From: Ferruginibacter sp.
GTDB taxonomy: Bacteria > Bacteroidota > Bacteroidia > Chitinophagales > Chitinophagaceae
Assembly: GCA_018882645.1 (NCBI GenBank)
Contig: VERM01000059.1
Location: forward strand, 1-7,987
DNA: 7,987 nt
Direction: 5' to 3'
The translations under genes were made by a program, and so were the position numbers. Shown one piece after another: positions 6,490 to 7,987 of the stretch (positions within the stretch are counted from its first letter, which is position 1; every line of letters starts with the position of its first letter). The notes below the pieces were generated by a model. That model did no database searches and was not told where the DNA came from. It saw only the letters and a program-made list of their open reading frames with translations.

Positions 6490-6546
6490 CTATATATTGA
6501 ACTGTGTTGAGTCTAATCATCTACACATCTAAACCTATTTTTCTCA

Positions 6547-7987
6547 ATGGCGGAAAAAGAAAATTTTGACTATACGGAAGACAGTATCAAAAGTCTCGAC
6601 TGGCGTGAGCATATTCGTCTGAGACCGGGGATGTACATTGGTAAGCTGGGTGACGGCAGCAGCGCCGATGATGGCGTGTATGTTTTAATCAAAGAAGTAA
6701 TCGACAATTGCATCGATGAACATACCATGGGTTACGGCAAGCAAGTGGAGGTAAAGATCGAAGGTAAAATCATAACGGTACGAGATTACGGTCGTGGAAT
6801 TCCATTGGGGAAACTGGTCGATGTGGTCAGTAAAATCAATACCGGAGCCAAATACGACAGCAAGGCATTTCAAAAAAGTGTCGGATTAAACGGTGTCGGT
6901 ACTAAAGCGGTGAACGCACTCAGCAATTATTTTAAAGTCACTGCATTCAGAGACGGAAAAGAAAAGACGGCTGAATTTGAAAAAGGGGTCTTGGTTAAGG
7001 AACACAAAGAAAGTAGTTCAAAACAAGACAATGGAACAGAAGTTATTTTTATTCCGGATGACAGTGTGTTTAAGAATTTTCATTTTGTGCAGGAGTATCT
7101 CGATAATCAGTTTTGGAATTATTGCTATCTCAATGCAGGACTGATTATAAACTACAATGGCAAAAAATATGTCAGTAAAAACGGTTTGCTGGATTTACTG
7201 CAAAGAAAAACAAATGAGGATGAAATCCGATATCCAATCATTCATTTGAAAGGAGAGGATATCGAAGTGGCCATCACGCACGAAAATGGGTATGGTGAAG
7301 AATACTACAGTTTTGTCAATGGTCAGTTTACCACACAGGGGGGCACGCATCTGGCAGCCTTTCGGGAGGGTTTCGTTAAAACCATCCGTGATTTCTTTAA
7401 AAAAGATTATGACGCAGCCGATATCAGAGGAAGTATTTGTGCTGCCATTTCGGTAAGAGTACAGGAGCCGGTTTTTGAGAGTCAGACCAAAACCAAACTT
7501 GGGTCAAACAATGTGTATGAAAATGGGCCTACAATGAAAAACTTCGTAGGAGATTTTCTTTTGAAGGAACTCGATAATTATCTGCACAGGAATCCTTCTA
7601 CATCAGATGCATTAAAGAAACGCATCGAACAAAATGAACGCGAAAGAAAAGAGCTGGCCGGTATCAAAAAGCTCGCCAATGAAAGAGCAAAGAAAGCCAA
7701 TCTGCATAATAAAAAACTAAGGGACTGCAAATTTCATTACAATGATGAGCCTTCCGGAAAAGATAAAGAAGCCATTATCGAAAAACAAAAAGAAAGTACC
7801 ATTTTTATTACAGAGGGAGACAGCGCCAGCGGTTCAATTACAAAGGCAAGAAGTGTAAATACACAGGCGGTATTCAGTCTAAGAGGTAAACCGCTGAATT
7901 GTTACGGGCTCACCAAAAAAGTAGTGTATGAAAATGAAGAGTTTAATTTACTGCAGCATGCACGCAATATTGAAGAAGGTTATGAAG
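6547..7987 (+). CDS. parE: DNA topoisomerase IV subunit B (N-terminal part, cut by window end)
   Basis: The frame is open from the ATG at 6547 to the window edge, 480 codons, with the C-terminal part missing. This is the ATPase subunit of a type IIA topoisomerase, which with ParC decatenates daughter chromosomes and relaxes DNA. In the GHKL ATPase domain I see [10 protein letters not shown] (49-58, with E50 and the Mg-binding N54), DYGRGIP (80-86, matching DxGxG) and [14 protein letters not shown] (113-126, ATP lid). The transducer domain carries the QTK loop (313-315, in [10 protein letters not shown]). A Lys/Glu-rich helical stretch (about 355-395) leads to the TOPRIM domain with EGDSASGS (423-430) and SLRGKPLN. 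The opening [16 protein letters not shown] and the EGDSASGS form (GyrB has EGDSAGGS) are what I associate with Bacteroidota ParE rather than GyrB. There is no Shine-Dalgarno before the ATG, normal for the phylum. It is divergent from the SDR gene. Confidence 0.93.
   Translation, partial: MAEKENFDYTEDSIKSLDWREHIRLRPGMYIGKLGDGSSADDGVYVLIKEVIDNCIDEHTMGYGKQVEVKIEGKIITVRDYGRGIPLGKLVDVVSKINTGAKYDSKAFQKSVGLNGVGTKAVNALSNYFKVTAFRDGKEKTAEFEKGVLVKEHKESSSKQDNGTEVIFIPDDSVFKNFHFVQEYLDNQFWNYCYLNAGLIINYNGKKYVSKNGLLDLLQRKTNEDEIRYPIIHLKGEDIEVAITHENGYGEEYYSFVNGQFTTQGGTHLAAFREGFVKTIRDFFKKDYDAADIRGSICAAISVRVQEPVFESQTKTKLGSNNVYENGPTMKNFVGDFLLKELDNYLHRNPSTSDALKKRIEQNERERKELAGIKKLANERAKKANLHNKKLRDCKFHYNDEPSGKDKEAIIEKQKESTIFITEGDSASGSITKARSVNTQAVFSLRGKPLNCYGLTKKVVYENEEFNLLQHARNIEEGYE

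Larger units (their letters stand above)
6224..6546. other. Divergent intergenic region between the SDR gene and parE
   Basis: This 323-bp stretch shows no coding potential on either strand. It must contain the promoters of both flanking genes, but I find no good TTTG/TAnnTTTG pair for either. It contains a DnaA-box match, a 9-bp inverted repeat, a 14-bp direct repeat (listed separately), and a small palindrome CAGTA-AAC-TACTG at 6288-6300 that could be an operator half-site pair or chance. Confidence 0.6.

Noticed and set aside
6224..6546. The parE upstream region as a chromosomal replication origin
   Set aside because: Only one exact DnaA box is present; the others have one or two mismatches, and no dnaA or other typical origin neighbour is visible. 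Kept only as a possible regulatory site.
6685..6873. A 62-codon minus-strand frame inside parE
   Set aside because: It lies antisense to the conserved ATPase motifs of parE and has no independent support.
1..7987. A hidden defence, mobile or CRISPR system
   Set aside because: There are no transposases, integrases, regularly spaced repeats, tRNA-like sequence or toxin-antitoxin-like pairs; all longer open stretches are accounted for by recognisable families or one secreted protein of unknown function.

Overview
The window looks like ordinary chromosomal DNA of a member of the Bacteroidota, probably of the Chitinophagales/Saprospirales type, although genus cannot be told from the sequence. The evidence is a type IX secretion (T9SS) C-terminal sorting domain on the first protein, Sec- and lipoprotein-type exported proteins, a ParE of the Bacteroidota style (TOPRIM reading EGDSASGS), mostly absent Shine-Dalgarno sequences, an exact Bacteroidota -7 box (TAnnTTTG) before the cyclophilin gene, and very AT-rich intergenic DNA.

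Layout from left to right. 1-426 is the C-terminal end of a secreted M43-family (pappalysin/cytophagalysin-like) metalloprotease with a T9SS tail. 569-1015 is a small cytoplasmic cyclophilin. 1072-1854 (exported DUF4197 protein) and 1860-3239 (MurC-like Mur ligase) are separated by 5 bp and probably form a transcription unit, possibly with the cyclophilin gene. Convergent to them on the minus strand is 3269-4309, a secreted protein with a Pro/Lys-rich linker between two beta-rich domains. A 175-bp AT-rich divergent region separates it from 4485-5366, a lipoprotein DNA/RNA non-specific endonuclease with a DRGH active site. 5435-6223 on the minus strand is a short-chain dehydrogenase homologue whose Tyr/Lys catalytic pair appears replaced. 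A 323-bp intergenic region with a perfect DnaA-box-like 9-mer, an inverted repeat and a short direct repeat separates it from 6547-7987, the N-terminal 480 codons of topoisomerase IV subunit B (parE), cut by the window end.

The genes do not form one evident pathway. Three products are exported (metalloprotease, DUF4197 protein, linker protein), one is a probable outer-membrane or surface lipoprotein nuclease, and the rest are cytosolic housekeeping or paralogous enzymes. I see no mobile element, CRISPR array, tRNA, rRNA or defence island, and no convincing new multi-gene system. The points most worth a second look are the non-canonical Mur ligase paired with DUF4197, the degenerate-active-site SDR, and the structured region upstream of parE.
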